Shown piece by piece: positions 8,618 through 16,913 of a DNA stretch of 64,000 bases (within the stretch, counting starts at the first letter, position 1; each line of letters opens with the position of its first letter). Made by a program: the position numbers and the translations under genes. The DNA is from Bradyrhizobium lablabi. Its GTDB lineage: Bacteria > Pseudomonadota > Alphaproteobacteria > Rhizobiales > Xanthobacteraceae. The notes beneath the pieces were generated by a model. That model had not been told where the DNA came from and made no database searches. It saw only the letters and a program-made list of their open reading frames with translations. The DNA is taken from positions 310,001-374,000 of the forward strand of contig NZ_JAFCJK010000003.1 of the NCBI RefSeq assembly GCF_018131005.1. The letters are read 5' to 3'.

Positions 8618-10612
8618 TTACTCGTCGCGCGGCTTGAGATCGCGCTTGCCGTGATAGCCGCGCTTGACGCGACGGGGCGGACCGTAGCCATTGGCTTCGT
8701 CCTCGTTACGGGCGCGCGCCTCCTCGCTGCCGGTGCGTTGCACCAGCACGCGGCGGCCCTTGCGGTCATTGATCAACGCGCTCTTGCCCGCCGGCTTGAA
8801 CGACTTCTTGCCGCGCCGGCCATCGCCGCCCTCATCCGCCTCACGCTGTTCCGGCGGAGCGAAGTCGGCGCCCGCAAGCTTTGCGACCTTCTCCCCAAGC
8901 TGCTCGCGCAGCACCCGCGTCTTGACCTCCTCAACCTGGCCCTCCTCAAGCTCGCCGAGCTGGAACGGCCCGTAGGACACCCGGATCAGCCGATTCACTT
9001 CGAGGCCGAGATGCGCCATCACGTTGCGGACCTCGCGGTTCTTGCCCTCGCGGATCGCGAACACGACCCAGACATTGGCGCTCTGGTCGCGCTCCAGCGC
9101 CGCCTCGATCGGCCCATATTTGACGCCATCGACCTCGACGCCCTTCTTCAATTGGTCGAGTTGCGCCTGCGTGACATCGCCATGCGCGCGCACGCGATAG
9201 CGCCGCAGCCAGCCAGTGTCCGGAAGCTCCAGCGTGCGTGCCAGCCCACCGTCATTGGTGAGCAGCAGCAGCCCTTCGGTGTTGAAATCGAGCCGACCGA
9301 TCGAGATCAGCCGCGGCAAGCCTTCCGGCAGATTGTCGAACACCGTCGGCCGCCCTTCGGGATCGGCATGCGTCGTCATCAGCCCGCGCGGCTTGTGATA
9401 CAGGAACAGCCGGGTGCGCTCACGCGGCGGCAACGGCTTGCCGTCGACCGCAACCACGTCGTTCTCGGTGATGTCGAGCGCCGGCGAATTGATCACGCGG
9501 CCGTTCACGGTGACCCGGCCCTGCGTCACAATCTCCTCGGCGTCGCGCCGCGAGGCAAGGCCGGAGCGCGCCAGCACTTTTGCGATCCGCTCGCCGGATT
9601 TCTTCGGCTTCGGCTCGGGGCGCGCACGCTTGTCGTCGTAGGAGCGCTCGCGATAGGCGCCGCGCCCGCCGAACGCCGGACGCTTCGCAAAGATCTTGCT
9701 GTCGTCCTCGTTGTCCCGACGCGGACGGTCGGAAAAGCGGCCTTCGCTGCGCGGATGCTCCTGCCAGTCCGTGCGCCCCTCGGGCCGCTCGCGCCGGCGG
9801 TTGTCTCGATCGCCGGATTCACCGTCGCGATCCCATCGCGGCCGGCTGAATTTCGGGCGGTCGCGGAACGGACGGTCGCCCTGGGCGCGATCCTCGCGGC
9901 CGCGCGAGAACCGTGGCCGTTCACCGTCGCCGCGATCGTCGCGCGGCTTGCCAACGCGCTTTTGCCAGGGCTTCCGCTCGCCGCGGTCACGACCTTCGAA
10001 TTCGCGGTCGCGTCCACGGTCGTCGCGCTTGAAGCGCGGACGGTCGCCTAAATGACGGCGCGGTGCGTCGCCGTCCTCGCGGCGGCGGAACGGGCGCCCC
10101 TCTGACTTGTCGCCGAATGAACGCTTGTCGCGATCACCGCGCGAGAACTTTCTGTCCTCGAATTTGCGCTCGGCGCGGTCGGCCCGAGGCGCGTAGGGAC
10201 GTTTCTCGCGGTCGCGATCACCATGGGGACGCTTGTCACCGAACTTCCTGTCGGAGAACTTCCCTGCGGGACGTGCGTCATCCCGATCCCCCCTACGCTC
10301 TCCACGCGGCCTGAAGGAACGCTTCTCCCCCTCGTCGCGGCCGCGATCGTCGCGCTTGAAGCGCGGACGGTCGCCGAAATCGCGGCGCGGCGCATCGCCG
10401 TCCTCGCGGCGGCGGAACGGACGGCCCTCGCGGTCGCCGCCAGACGAGCGCTTGTCGCGGTCGCCCTTGTCGCCAAAGCCGCGCTTGGCGAACTTCTTCT
10501 CAGGCCCGCGGGCAACGCCGGAGCGGCCCTTGCCGCCGGCGCGGCCATGGCCGCCGCCGGCTCGATCACGCCGGCCGCGGGAATCGTTGTTTTTGTCGCT
10601 GTCGCGGGGCAT
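8618..10612 (-). CDS. rluB: rRNA pseudouridine synthase RluB-like, with a very long basic low-complexity N-terminus
   Basis: The C-terminal half is a standard RsuA/RluB enzyme. It has an S4 RNA-binding domain from about residue 341 (RIAKVLARSGLASRRDAEE) and the catalytic aspartate in GRLDFNTEGLLLLTNDG near residue 440. It isomerises a uridine of 23S rRNA. The first third to half (about 335 of 664 residues) is an Arg/Asp/Gly-rich disordered region made of imperfect units such as FGDRPRFKRDDRGRD, and a basic tail follows the catalytic domain. The start at 10612 (MPRDSDKNNDSRGRR) is preferred to an upstream extension that overlaps the tadA promoter region. It is cotranscribed with rsmD. Confidence 0.93.
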   Translation of the reverse strand: MPRDSDKNNDSRGRRDRAGGGHGRAGGKGRSGVARGPEKKFAKRGFGDKGDRDKRSSGGDREGRPFRRREDGDAPRRDFGDRPRFKRDDRGRDEGEKRSFRPRGERRGDRDDARPAGKFSDRKFGDKRPHGDRDREKRPYAPRADRAERKFEDRKFSRGDRDKRSFGDKSEGRPFRRREDGDAPRRHLGDRPRFKRDDRGRDREFEGRDRGERKPWQKRVGKPRDDRGDGERPRFSRGREDRAQGDRPFRDRPKFSRPRWDRDGESGDRDNRRRERPEGRTDWQEHPRSEGRFSDRPRRDNEDDSKIFAKRPAFGGRGAYRERSYDDKRARPEPKPKKSGERIAKVLARSGLASRRDAEEIVTQGRVTVNGRVINSPALDITENDVVAVDGKPLPPRERTRLFLYHKPRGLMTTHADPEGRPTVFDNLPEGLPRLISIGRLDFNTEGLLLLTNDGGLARTLELPDTGWLRRYRVRAHGDVTQAQLDQLKKGVEVDGVKYGPIEAALERDQSANVWVVFAIREGKNREVRNVMAHLGLEVNRLIRVSYGPFQLGELEEGQVEEVKTRVLREQLGEKVAKLAGADFAPPEQREADEGGDGRRGKKSFKPAGKSALINDRKGRRVLVQRTGSEEARARNEDEANGYGPPRRVKRGYHGKRDLKPRDE
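10021..10425. repeat. rluB: Two direct copies of a ~78-bp coding repeat inside rluB
   Basis: The segment beginning at 10021 and the segment beginning at 10348 share nearly the same ~78 bases, 327 bp apart in frame. Both encode the block GRPFRRREDGDAPRR followed by RPRFKRDDRGRD. This shows that the low-complexity N-terminus grew partly by internal duplication, so its length may vary between strains. Confidence 0.85.
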
Positions 10613-10752
10613 GAATGATCTCGCTGGACGTTCAATTGGGTGCAAGTGTAACCGGCCGTACGCGACCTGTTGGCGGCGCGTTTGACGCAAAACCGGCATC
10701 CACTTTTGCTGAAGGCGAAGCTACTAGCAGGTTTCTTCCGATGATACGAGGC

Positions 10753-11199
10753 ATGTCAGCCCCATCTTTCATGGATTTGGCCCTGGAAACCGCCGAAAGT
10801 GCCGGAAAAGCGGGCGAAGTTCCGATCGGATGCGTGATTGTGCGGGACTACGAGGTAATCGCCAAGGCCGGCAACCGCACGCTGACCGATCGAGACCCGA
10901 CGGCGCATGCGGAAATCCTTGCGATCCGGCAGGCGGCCGAAGCGATCGGCACCGAGCGGCTGGTCGATTGCGACCTCTACGTCACGCTGGAGCCTTGCAC
11001 CATGTGCGCCGGGGCGATCTCGTTTGCCCGCATCCGCAGGCTCTATTACGGCGCCGCCGACCCCAAGGGCGGCGCGGTCGAATCCGGCGTGCGGTTCTTC
11101 GCGCAGCCGACCTGTCACCACGTGCCGGAGCTCTATGGCGCGGTCGGCGAGACCGAGGCGGCGACGCTGCTGAAGGACTTTTTCAAGGCGCGGCGGTAG
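10753..11199 (+). CDS. tadA: tRNA-specific adenosine deaminase TadA
   Basis: This 148-residue cytidine-deaminase-fold enzyme makes inosine at the wobble position of tRNA-Arg(ACG). The zinc site is complete: HAEILAIRQA near residue 54 supplies His and the catalytic Glu, and PCTMCAGAI near residue 84 supplies both cysteines. The start at 10753 (MSAPSFMDLALE) fits the family length; in-frame ATGs at 10741 and further upstream are possible. It is divergent from rluB. Confidence 0.95.
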   Translation: MSAPSFMDLALETAESAGKAGEVPIGCVIVRDYEVIAKAGNRTLTDRDPTAHAEILAIRQAAEAIGTERLVDCDLYVTLEPCTMCAGAISFARIRRLYYGAADPKGGAVESGVRFFAQPTCHHVPELYGAVGETEAATLLKDFFKARR

Positions 11200-11222
11200 C
11201 GATCCGCAGATGAAATATCGAC

Positions 11223-11326
11223 CCGTCATCCTGTGAGGAGGCGCGATAGCGCCGTCTCGAAGGGCGACGGCCACCAGCTGGGCCGAGCATCCTTCGAGAC
11301 GCGCTACGCGCTCCTCAGGATGACGG
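11223..11326. repeat. Palindromic intergenic repeat between convergent genes
   Basis: A 104-bp imperfect inverted repeat starts CCGTCATCCTG and ends CAGGATGACGG. Internal arms read CTCGAAGG on one side and CCTTCGAGACGCG on the other. It fills the gap between the 3' ends of tadA and the dehalogenase gene and could fold into a long hairpin, possibly ending transcription from both sides. A degenerate relative lies at 59443-59474. The family resemblance to repeats in other Bradyrhizobium genomes is from memory. Confidence 0.75.
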
Positions 11327-11339
11327 TGCAAGAGCCGAG

Positions 11340-12245
11340 TTACGCCGCCAGGAAAAACTCCCGCAACAGCTTCGCCGTCGCATCCGGGTTTTCCTCGGTC
11401 AAGAAATGCCCGGAATCGACCGGCGCGCCGCTTACATTGGTGGCCCACTTCTTCCAGGTATCGAGCGGCGTTGTCGCGGCGCTCGCTACGCCGGCATCAC
11501 CCCACAGCGCCAGCATCGGGATCGTGATCTTCTTGCCGGCGTCGAAATCGGCCTTGTCGATCTCATAGTCGGCATACGCGCCGGCGCGGTAGTCCTCGCA
11601 CATCGCATGCACGCGCGAGGGATCGCGGAACGGGGCGATGTAATGCTCCAGCGCACGCGGATCAATGGCATCGAGCGTCTTGCTCTTGGTCTGGCTCGCC
11701 ATCTTCTCCTTCAGGAAGAACTCTCCGTGACCCGAGATCAGCGTTTCCGGCAGCGGATAAGGCTGCGCCAGAAATGCCCAATGGTAGATCTTCAACGCGG
11801 AAACCCGGTTCAGCCGCTGCCAGTAGTCATAGGTCGGCGCGATATCGAGCACGGCGAGCTTCGACAGCCTGCCGGGATGGTCAAGCGCCAGCCGATACGA
11901 CACGCGTCCGCCGCGATCGTGACCAGCGAGCGCGAAATGCACATGACCGAGGCGCTGCATGACCTCGATCATGGTCTTCGCCATCGCCCGCTTGGTATAT
12001 GGCGTGTGGTCCTTGTCGCTGTTGGGCATGTCGGACCAGCCGTAGCCTGGCAGATCGGCAATGATCAGCTTGAATTTGTCGTCGAGCTTCGGCGCGACGG
12101 CATGCCACATCACATGCGTCGATGAGAATCCATGGAGCAACAAAAGTGGCGGCCCCTTGCCGCCGACGCGGGCGAAGATGCGGCCCTGCGAGGTGTTGAT
12201 CCATTCGGAGGCATAGCCGGGGAAAAGATCGGCGAGATCAGGCAT
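11340..12245 (-). CDS. Alpha/beta hydrolase, haloacetate dehalogenase type
   Basis: This 301-residue alpha/beta hydrolase has the oxyanion motif [15 protein letters not shown] and the nucleophile elbow GHDRGGR, where the nucleophile is Asp rather than Ser. That is the hallmark of fluoroacetate and haloacetate dehalogenases. The later segments CEDYRAGA and SGHFLTEE (the general-base His) also match that family. It would displace halide from haloacetate to give glycolate. The start at 12245 gives [11 protein letters not shown]. Soluble epoxide hydrolases also use Asp, but the close match to the GHDRGARV motif favours dehalogenase. Confidence 0.85.
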   Translation of the reverse strand: MPDLADLFPGYASEWINTSQGRIFARVGGKGPPLLLLHGFSSTHVMWHAVAPKLDDKFKLIIADLPGYGWSDMPNSDKDHTPYTKRAMAKTMIEVMQRLGHVHFALAGHDRGGRVSYRLALDHPGRLSKLAVLDIAPTYDYWQRLNRVSALKIYHWAFLAQPYPLPETLISGHGEFFLKEKMASQTKSKTLDAIDPRALEHYIAPFRDPSRVHAMCEDYRAGAYADYEIDKADFDAGKKITIPMLALWGDAGVASAATTPLDTWKKWATNVSGAPVDSGHFLTEENPDATAKLLREFFLAA

Positions 12246-12350
12246 CAGTCGCTCCTTCGCTCGCGCGGCACATGCTGCATCAGCCTTTCTGCCGCCGGCG
12301 CGAACCGACTTATGCCATCGACCATGGCAAGCCATCAAGGCAAGGAGAAC

Positions 12351-13631
12351 TCAGCGGCCCAGTTCCGTCTCCACCGCCTGCCAGGCGATGTCGCGGCGGC
12401 AGAAGCCCTCAGGCCATTTGATGCGATCGACCGCCTGATAGGCGCGCTCTTTGGCTTCCGTGACCGTCCTGCCCATCGCGCAGACGTTCAAGACGCGGCC
12501 GCCATTGGCGAGGATCGCGCCGTCCTTCAAAATCGTGCCGGCGTGGAATATCTCGACGCCCTCGATCGTCGCGGCGTCGTCGAGCCCATCGATCCGCGTA
12601 CCCTTGATGTAGTCGCCGGGATAGCCTTTTGCGGCCATCACAACCGTCAGCGCCGGCTCGGGATACCAGCGCAAATCGAAATTCTTCAGTTGCCCGTCAC
12701 AGGCGGCGAGCAATGCCGGCACGATGTCCGACATCATCCGAAGCATCAGCACCTGGCATTCGGGGTCGCCGAAGCGGACATTGTACTCGAACAGTTTCGG
12801 ACCTTGCGCGGTCAGCATCACCCCGGCGTAGAGCACACCCTTGAACGGGGTTCCGCGGTTCTTCATCCCGGCAACCGTCGGCAGGACGATCCGCGTCATG
12901 ATCTGGTCGTGCACTTCAGCCGTCACAAACGGCGTCGGCGAATAGGCGCCCATGCCGCCGGTGTTCGGCCCCTCATCGTGATCGAACGCGCGCTTGTGGT
13001 CCTGTGCTGTGGCCAGCGGGATCGCGGTCCCGCCGTCACAGAGCGCGAAGAAGCTGATCTCGCGGCCCGTTAGGTACTCCTCGATCACGACCTCGGCGCC
13101 GGCAGCGCCGAACGCGCCGTCGAACATCATGGCAATTGCAGCCTCGGCCTCAGGCAGCGTCTTCGCCACCACGACACCCTTGCCGGCCGCAAGCCCGTCG
13201 GCTTTGACCACGATCGGCGCACCCTGCGCACGGACATACGCGAGCGCATCCTTCGCGTTGTCGAAGCGGCGATAGGTGCCAGTCGGTATGTTGAACTCGT
13301 TGCAGAGGTCCTTTGTAAATCCCTTGGAGCCCTCGAGTTGCGCGGCTTTCTTGCTCGGCCCGAACGCCTTGATGCCGGCAGCCGCGAGATCATCGACAAT
13401 GCCTGCGGCCAGCGGCGTCTCCGGCCCGACCACCACCAAATCCACCGCGCAGCGCTTGCAGAACTCGATCACAGCCGCATGGTCGGCGACATTGAGCGCG
13501 ACGCATTCGGCCTCACGCGCCATCCCGGCATTTCCCGGCGCGCACCAGAGTTTCGTCACCAGCGGAGACGCTGCGATCTTCCACGCCAGAGCATGTTCGC
13601 GGCCGCCGGAGCCGAGCAGGAGGATGTTCAT
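12351..13631 (-). CDS. purD: Phosphoribosylamine-glycine ligase (GAR synthetase)
   Basis: This 426-residue ATP-grasp ligase joins glycine to phosphoribosylamine in step two of purine synthesis. The N-terminal [12 protein letters not shown], the ATP-grasp segments [14 protein letters not shown] and [10 protein letters not shown], and the [13 protein letters not shown] region are all intact. The length is standard. It stands alone on the minus strand, with about 100 bp to each neighbour. Confidence 0.97.
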   Translation of the reverse strand: MNILLLGSGGREHALAWKIAASPLVTKLWCAPGNAGMAREAECVALNVADHAAVIEFCKRCAVDLVVVGPETPLAAGIVDDLAAAGIKAFGPSKKAAQLEGSKGFTKDLCNEFNIPTGTYRRFDNAKDALAYVRAQGAPIVVKADGLAAGKGVVVAKTLPEAEAAIAMMFDGAFGAAGAEVVIEEYLTGREISFFALCDGGTAIPLATAQDHKRAFDHDEGPNTGGMGAYSPTPFVTAEVHDQIMTRIVLPTVAGMKNRGTPFKGVLYAGVMLTAQGPKLFEYNVRFGDPECQVLMLRMMSDIVPALLAACDGQLKNFDLRWYPEPALTVVMAAKGYPGDYIKGTRIDGLDDAATIEGVEIFHAGTILKDGAILANGGRVLNVCAMGRTVTEAKERAYQAVDRIKWPEGFCRRDIAWQAVETELGR

Positions 13632-13742
13632 TCGAGAGGGCTCAAAGCAGATGTAAGACCCGTGTCGGTCGCACGAATCTCACTTCGGCTGCAAGGGGCG
13701 ATAACGCCGATTCCCCTGTCATTCCGGGCCACATGGGCCGAG

Positions 13743-14042
13743 CTAAGCCTGCCTGCCCGCGATGATCTCCTGCAACGTTGCGACATGGCGGGCGAAAGCG
13801 CCACGGCCCGCTGCGGTCGCAGTCACGGTGGTCTGCGGCTTTTTGCCGACGAAGGCTTTCTCGACGGAGACGTAGCCGGCCTTGGAGAGCGTCTCGATAT
13901 GGGCGCCGAGATTGCCGTCGGTGGCACCTGTCAGCTTCTTCAGCCGCGCGAATTCAAGCCCGGTCGAGACCGGCAGTGCATTGAGCGCCGCCATGATCCG
14001 CAGCCGCAGCGGCTGGTGGATGATCTCGTCGAGTTCGGCCAT
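13743..14042 (-). CDS. Small winged-helix transcriptional regulator
   Basis: This 99-residue protein is a single winged-helix domain of the ArsR/MarR-like kind (winged helix DNA-binding domain, PF13601). It has the helix-turn-helix LEFARLKKLTGATDGNLGAHIETLSKAGYV and the wing VEKAFVGKKPQTTVTATAAGRGAF. It has no ligand-binding cysteines or separate sensor domain. The start at 14042 (MAELDEIIHQPLRLRIM) lies 4 bp after the stop of a tiny membrane-protein frame, so the two are probably translated together. A perfect palindrome at 14262-14282 in front of this pair is the obvious autoregulatory operator. Confidence 0.85.
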   Translation of the reverse strand: MAELDEIIHQPLRLRIMAALNALPVSTGLEFARLKKLTGATDGNLGAHIETLSKAGYVSVEKAFVGKKPQTTVTATAAGRGAFARHVATLQEIIAGRQA

Positions 14043-14046
14043 CGCT

Positions 14047-14202
14047 TCAGATCCGGCGCATCCAGAAGCCCCCGAGCACAAGCCCGCCGCCATGGACCAC
14101 CGCCATCCACAGCAGGAACGCGGCTCCGGCGTAGTAGTAATGGATCAATGTCACGATGAAGGCGAAGCCGAACCAAACGCCGGCAATCGCATAGAACAGC
14201 AT
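14047..14202 (-). CDS. Putative 51-residue two-helix membrane protein
   Basis: The frame starting MLFYAIAGVWFGFAFIVTLI contains two hydrophobic helices, the second around AAFLLWMAVVHGGGLVLGGF, and ends in MRRI. It ends 4 bp before the winged-helix regulator. No good ribosome site precedes the ATG, but AGGAG lies about 45 bp upstream and the frame stays open to a CTG at 14232, so the true start may be there. Coding status rests on hydrophobic pattern and spacing only. It could be a membrane partner or sensor for the regulator. Confidence 0.5.
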   Translation of the reverse strand: MLFYAIAGVWFGFAFIVTLIHYYYAGAAFLLWMAVVHGGGLVLGGFWMRRI

Positions 14203-14261
14203 GCCAGGGCGAGGTTGTGGGTCAATGGCCAGCCCTGCTCATCTCCTGCGATCGATATAAA

Positions 14262-14282
14262 GTACTCTGTATAACAGAGTAC
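14262..14282. promoter_or_regulatory. Perfect palindrome, probable operator of the winged-helix regulator
   Basis: GTACTCTGT and ACAGAGTAC form a perfect 9-bp inverted repeat around ATA. It sits 60 bp before the tiny membrane-protein gene on the minus strand and 86 bp before xseA on the plus strand, next to AT-rich promoter-like sequence. Its size fits a winged-helix dimer site. Confidence 0.65.
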
Positions 14283-14367
14283 GTGGACAAACAAGCCCCG
14301 CGGATTGGCGATGGCGGCCAAAGTCCCTACCTTGGTTTGGAGTTCAACTCAGCCGAATCACTTGGAA

Positions 14368-15978
14368 ATGACTGCAGCGCAGAATCTCGTCAACGCGCCT
14401 GAATTCACCGTCTCGGAACTCTCCTCCGCGCTGAAGCGGACAGTGGAGGATCGGTTCGGCCACGTCCGCGTGCGTGGCGAGATCTCCGGCTTCCGCGGTC
14501 CGCATTCCTCCGGTCACTGTTATTTTGCGCTGAAGGACGACAGCGCCAAGATCGAGGCTGTCATCTGGAAGTTCGCCCACGCGCGGATGCGATTCAAGCC
14601 GCAGGAAGGGCTTGAGGTCATCGCGACGGGCAAGCTCACGACCTATCCGAACTCGTCGAAATACCAGATCGTCATCGAGTCGCTCGAGCCCGCCGGGGTC
14701 GGCGCATTGATGGCGCTGATGGAGGAGCGCAAGAAGAAACTCGCGGCGGAGGGCCTGTTCGACGAGGCACGCAAGCAGCTTTTGCCCTGGCTGCCCGAAG
14801 TGATCGGTGTCGTAACCTCGCCAACCGGCGCGGTGATCCGCGACATCCTGCATCGGCTTGAGGACCGCTTCCCCCGCCGTGTGCTGGTCTGGCCGGTGAA
14901 GGTGCAGGGGGAAGGCTCGGCCGAGCAGGTTGCGGCCGCGATCCGCGGCTTCAACGCGCTGCCCGATGGCGGACGGATTCCGCGGCCTGATCTGCTCATC
15001 GTCGCGCGTGGCGGCGGATCACTGGAGGACCTCTGGTCATTCAACGAGGAGACCGTGGTCCGCGCCGCGGCCGACAGCCATATCCCGCTGATCTCGGCGG
15101 TCGGGCACGAGACCGACATCACGTTGATCGATTTCGCCGCCGACAGGCGCGCGCCGACCCCGACGGCGGCCGCCGAAATGGCTGTGCCGGTGCGCAGCGA
15201 ATTGTTCGTCGAGGTCGCAGCGCTCAGCCGCCGCACGATGGTGTGCTGGCAACGGAGTCAGGAGGCCCGCCGCAACGAGTTGCGCGCGGCCGCCCGCGCG
15301 CTACCCGCCGCGAGCGAACTGCTCGCGATCCCGCGGCAGCGGCTCGATCATCTCGGCGCGGCGCTGCCGCGCGGGCTGAAGGCAAATACGCATGCGCATT
15401 TCCGCCGCTTCGCCACAAGCAGCGCGCGGCTGACGCTCGGAGTGCTGCACGGCCAGGTGACCCACGCGCGGCAACGGCTGACCGTCTCCAGTGAACGCAT
15501 CTCGCTGTCGGCACGCTCGTTGTTGCGAAGCCGCCGCGAGCGTTTTGCCGGGCTTGGGATCCGGCTCAAGGCCTCGAGGCTCGCCAACGCGAAGGCGCAA
15601 CGCAGCGCGATCGCGCGCGACCTTGAACGCACCCACCGCCTTGCCGAGCGCGCCCGCCGCGCGCTTGTGACCGCGATGCAGCGGCTTGAGGCGCGTGTCG
15701 TCCATAGCGGACAGTTGCTGTCGGCGTTGTCCTATCGCGGCGTGCTCGCGCGCGGCTTTGCGCTGGTGCGCGATGAACGCGGCCATGCGGTTCACTCCGC
15801 TGCGGCGATTGGACCCGGCGTCAACCTTTCGATCGAATTCGCCGACGGCCGCATCGCAGCCACCACCGACGCCGATCGTTCGTGGGCAATAGCAAGCGAG
15901 TCTAAAGCGCCGCGTGAGGCCAAGCCAGCGGCACCGAAGCGCACCACGAAACCGGTCGATCAAGGCACCCTGTTCTAA
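14368..15978 (+). CDS. xseA: Exodeoxyribonuclease VII large subunit
   Basis: This 536-residue protein has an N-terminal OB fold ([28 protein letters not shown]), a nuclease core with [16 protein letters not shown] and [17 protein letters not shown], and a long coiled-coil C-terminal region rich in Arg and Ala. With XseB it degrades single-stranded DNA in both directions to short oligonucleotides. The small subunit gene is not in the window. The start at 14368 ([18 protein letters not shown]) fits the family; an in-frame ATG exists at 14305. It is divergent from the winged-helix regulator pair. Confidence 0.96.
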   Translation: MTAAQNLVNAPEFTVSELSSALKRTVEDRFGHVRVRGEISGFRGPHSSGHCYFALKDDSAKIEAVIWKFAHARMRFKPQEGLEVIATGKLTTYPNSSKYQIVIESLEPAGVGALMALMEERKKKLAAEGLFDEARKQLLPWLPEVIGVVTSPTGAVIRDILHRLEDRFPRRVLVWPVKVQGEGSAEQVAAAIRGFNALPDGGRIPRPDLLIVARGGGSLEDLWSFNEETVVRAAADSHIPLISAVGHETDITLIDFAADRRAPTPTAAAEMAVPVRSELFVEVAALSRRTMVCWQRSQEARRNELRAAARALPAASELLAIPRQRLDHLGAALPRGLKANTHAHFRRFATSSARLTLGVLHGQVTHARQRLTVSSERISLSARSLLRSRRERFAGLGIRLKASRLANAKAQRSAIARDLERTHRLAERARRALVTAMQRLEARVVHSGQLLSALSYRGVLARGFALVRDERGHAVHSAAAIGPGVNLSIEFADGRIAATTDADRSWAIASESKAPREAKPAAPKRTTKPVDQGTLF

Positions 15979-16025
15979 TCGAGGATGCTAGCGCGAGATC
16001 GGGTCGGATTGTCATCGCGCCTTAG

Positions 16026-16700
16026 CTACCCGAGATGCTTCCTGAAAAACTCCGTTGCCCTGCCCCAGGCGAGTTCGGCGGCATGGCGGTCGTGCACGGA
16101 TTGGCGCTGCTCATTGACGAAGGCATGTTCGGCGTCATAGCGGAACAGTTCGAGCGACTTGCCGGCGGCCTTCATTGCCTTCTCGAAGCCGTCGACCAAC
16201 TCCGGCGTGCACCAGTCGTCCTTGTTGGCGAAATGGGCCTGCAACGGAATGCGGACGTCAGCCGGCTTGGCGGCCTGCTCCGGGGGGATGCCGTAGAACA
16301 CCACGCCTGCGGTCAATTCCGGCACGTGCACTGCGCCGATGATGGTGACCGCGCCGCCGAGGCAGAAACCCGTCAACCCGACCTTCGCGCCGTTCCTGGC
16401 GAGATATTGGGCCGCGCCGCGCACGGTCTGTGTGGTGGCGTCCATGAAGTCCAGCGAGTTCATCTCTTTGCCGGCGGCGTCGGTGTCGTGATAGGGCACG
16501 ACCTTGCCCTTGTAGAGATCCGGCGCCAGCGCATCAAAACCGGCCAGCGCGAAGCGGTCACACAGGCCCCTGATCTGGTCCGACAGACCCCACCACTCCT
16601 GGATCACGACGACTCCAGGCGCATTGCCGCGCGCGGCGTTCGCGAGATAACCGTTGGCTTCCTTGCCGTCCGGACGCTTGAAGCCGATGCTGGTACCCAT
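16026..16700 (-). CDS. Dienelactone hydrolase family protein
   Basis: This 224-residue single-domain alpha/beta hydrolase uses a cysteine nucleophile in GFCLGGA near residue 118, with Asp in KDDWCTPE and His in AEHAFVNE completing the triad. Carboxymethylenebutenolidase in chloroaromatic degradation has this layout, but the family is broad and no ring-cleavage genes are nearby. GGAGGA lies 6 bp before the ATG at 16700. It converges on xseA with 48 bp between stops. Confidence 0.9.
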   Translation of the reverse strand: MGTSIGFKRPDGKEANGYLANAARGNAPGVVVIQEWWGLSDQIRGLCDRFALAGFDALAPDLYKGKVVPYHDTDAAGKEMNSLDFMDATTQTVRGAAQYLARNGAKVGLTGFCLGGAVTIIGAVHVPELTAGVVFYGIPPEQAAKPADVRIPLQAHFANKDDWCTPELVDGFEKAMKAAGKSLELFRYDAEHAFVNEQRQSVHDRHAAELAWGRATEFFRKHLG

Positions 16701-16863
16701 GAGTTCCTCCGCGATGATTTGCCGGCCGATTGGCCGGCATTTTGTCTGCACTCAGTGACGGACGCAATCACTTCGCCGGGCGCTCGCGCACTCGTCATTT
16801 CAGCGCCAGCGCGGCGCGTTTGTCGACGGGACGCGGTTTTCCATGTTCCGATCAGGTCCCAAC

Positions 16864-16886
16864 AAAAAAGCCCCCGCAGGGGCTTT
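16864..16886 (-). terminator. Rho-independent terminator of fbcFH
   Basis: Read on the minus strand, AAAGCCCC and GGGGCTTT pair around a short loop and are followed by a run of six T. It lies 28 bp after the fbcH stop codon, a textbook intrinsic terminator. Confidence 0.9.
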
Positions 16887-16913
16887 CTTCAATTTCGCGA
16901 CACGAGGCCTGTT

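Noticed and set aside
8651..10051. Long plus-strand open frame opposite rluB
   Set aside because: It mirrors the Arg/Gly/Asp-rich repeat coding of rluB on the other strand. Its product has no recognisable domain, and its long open span follows from GC-rich codon bias.
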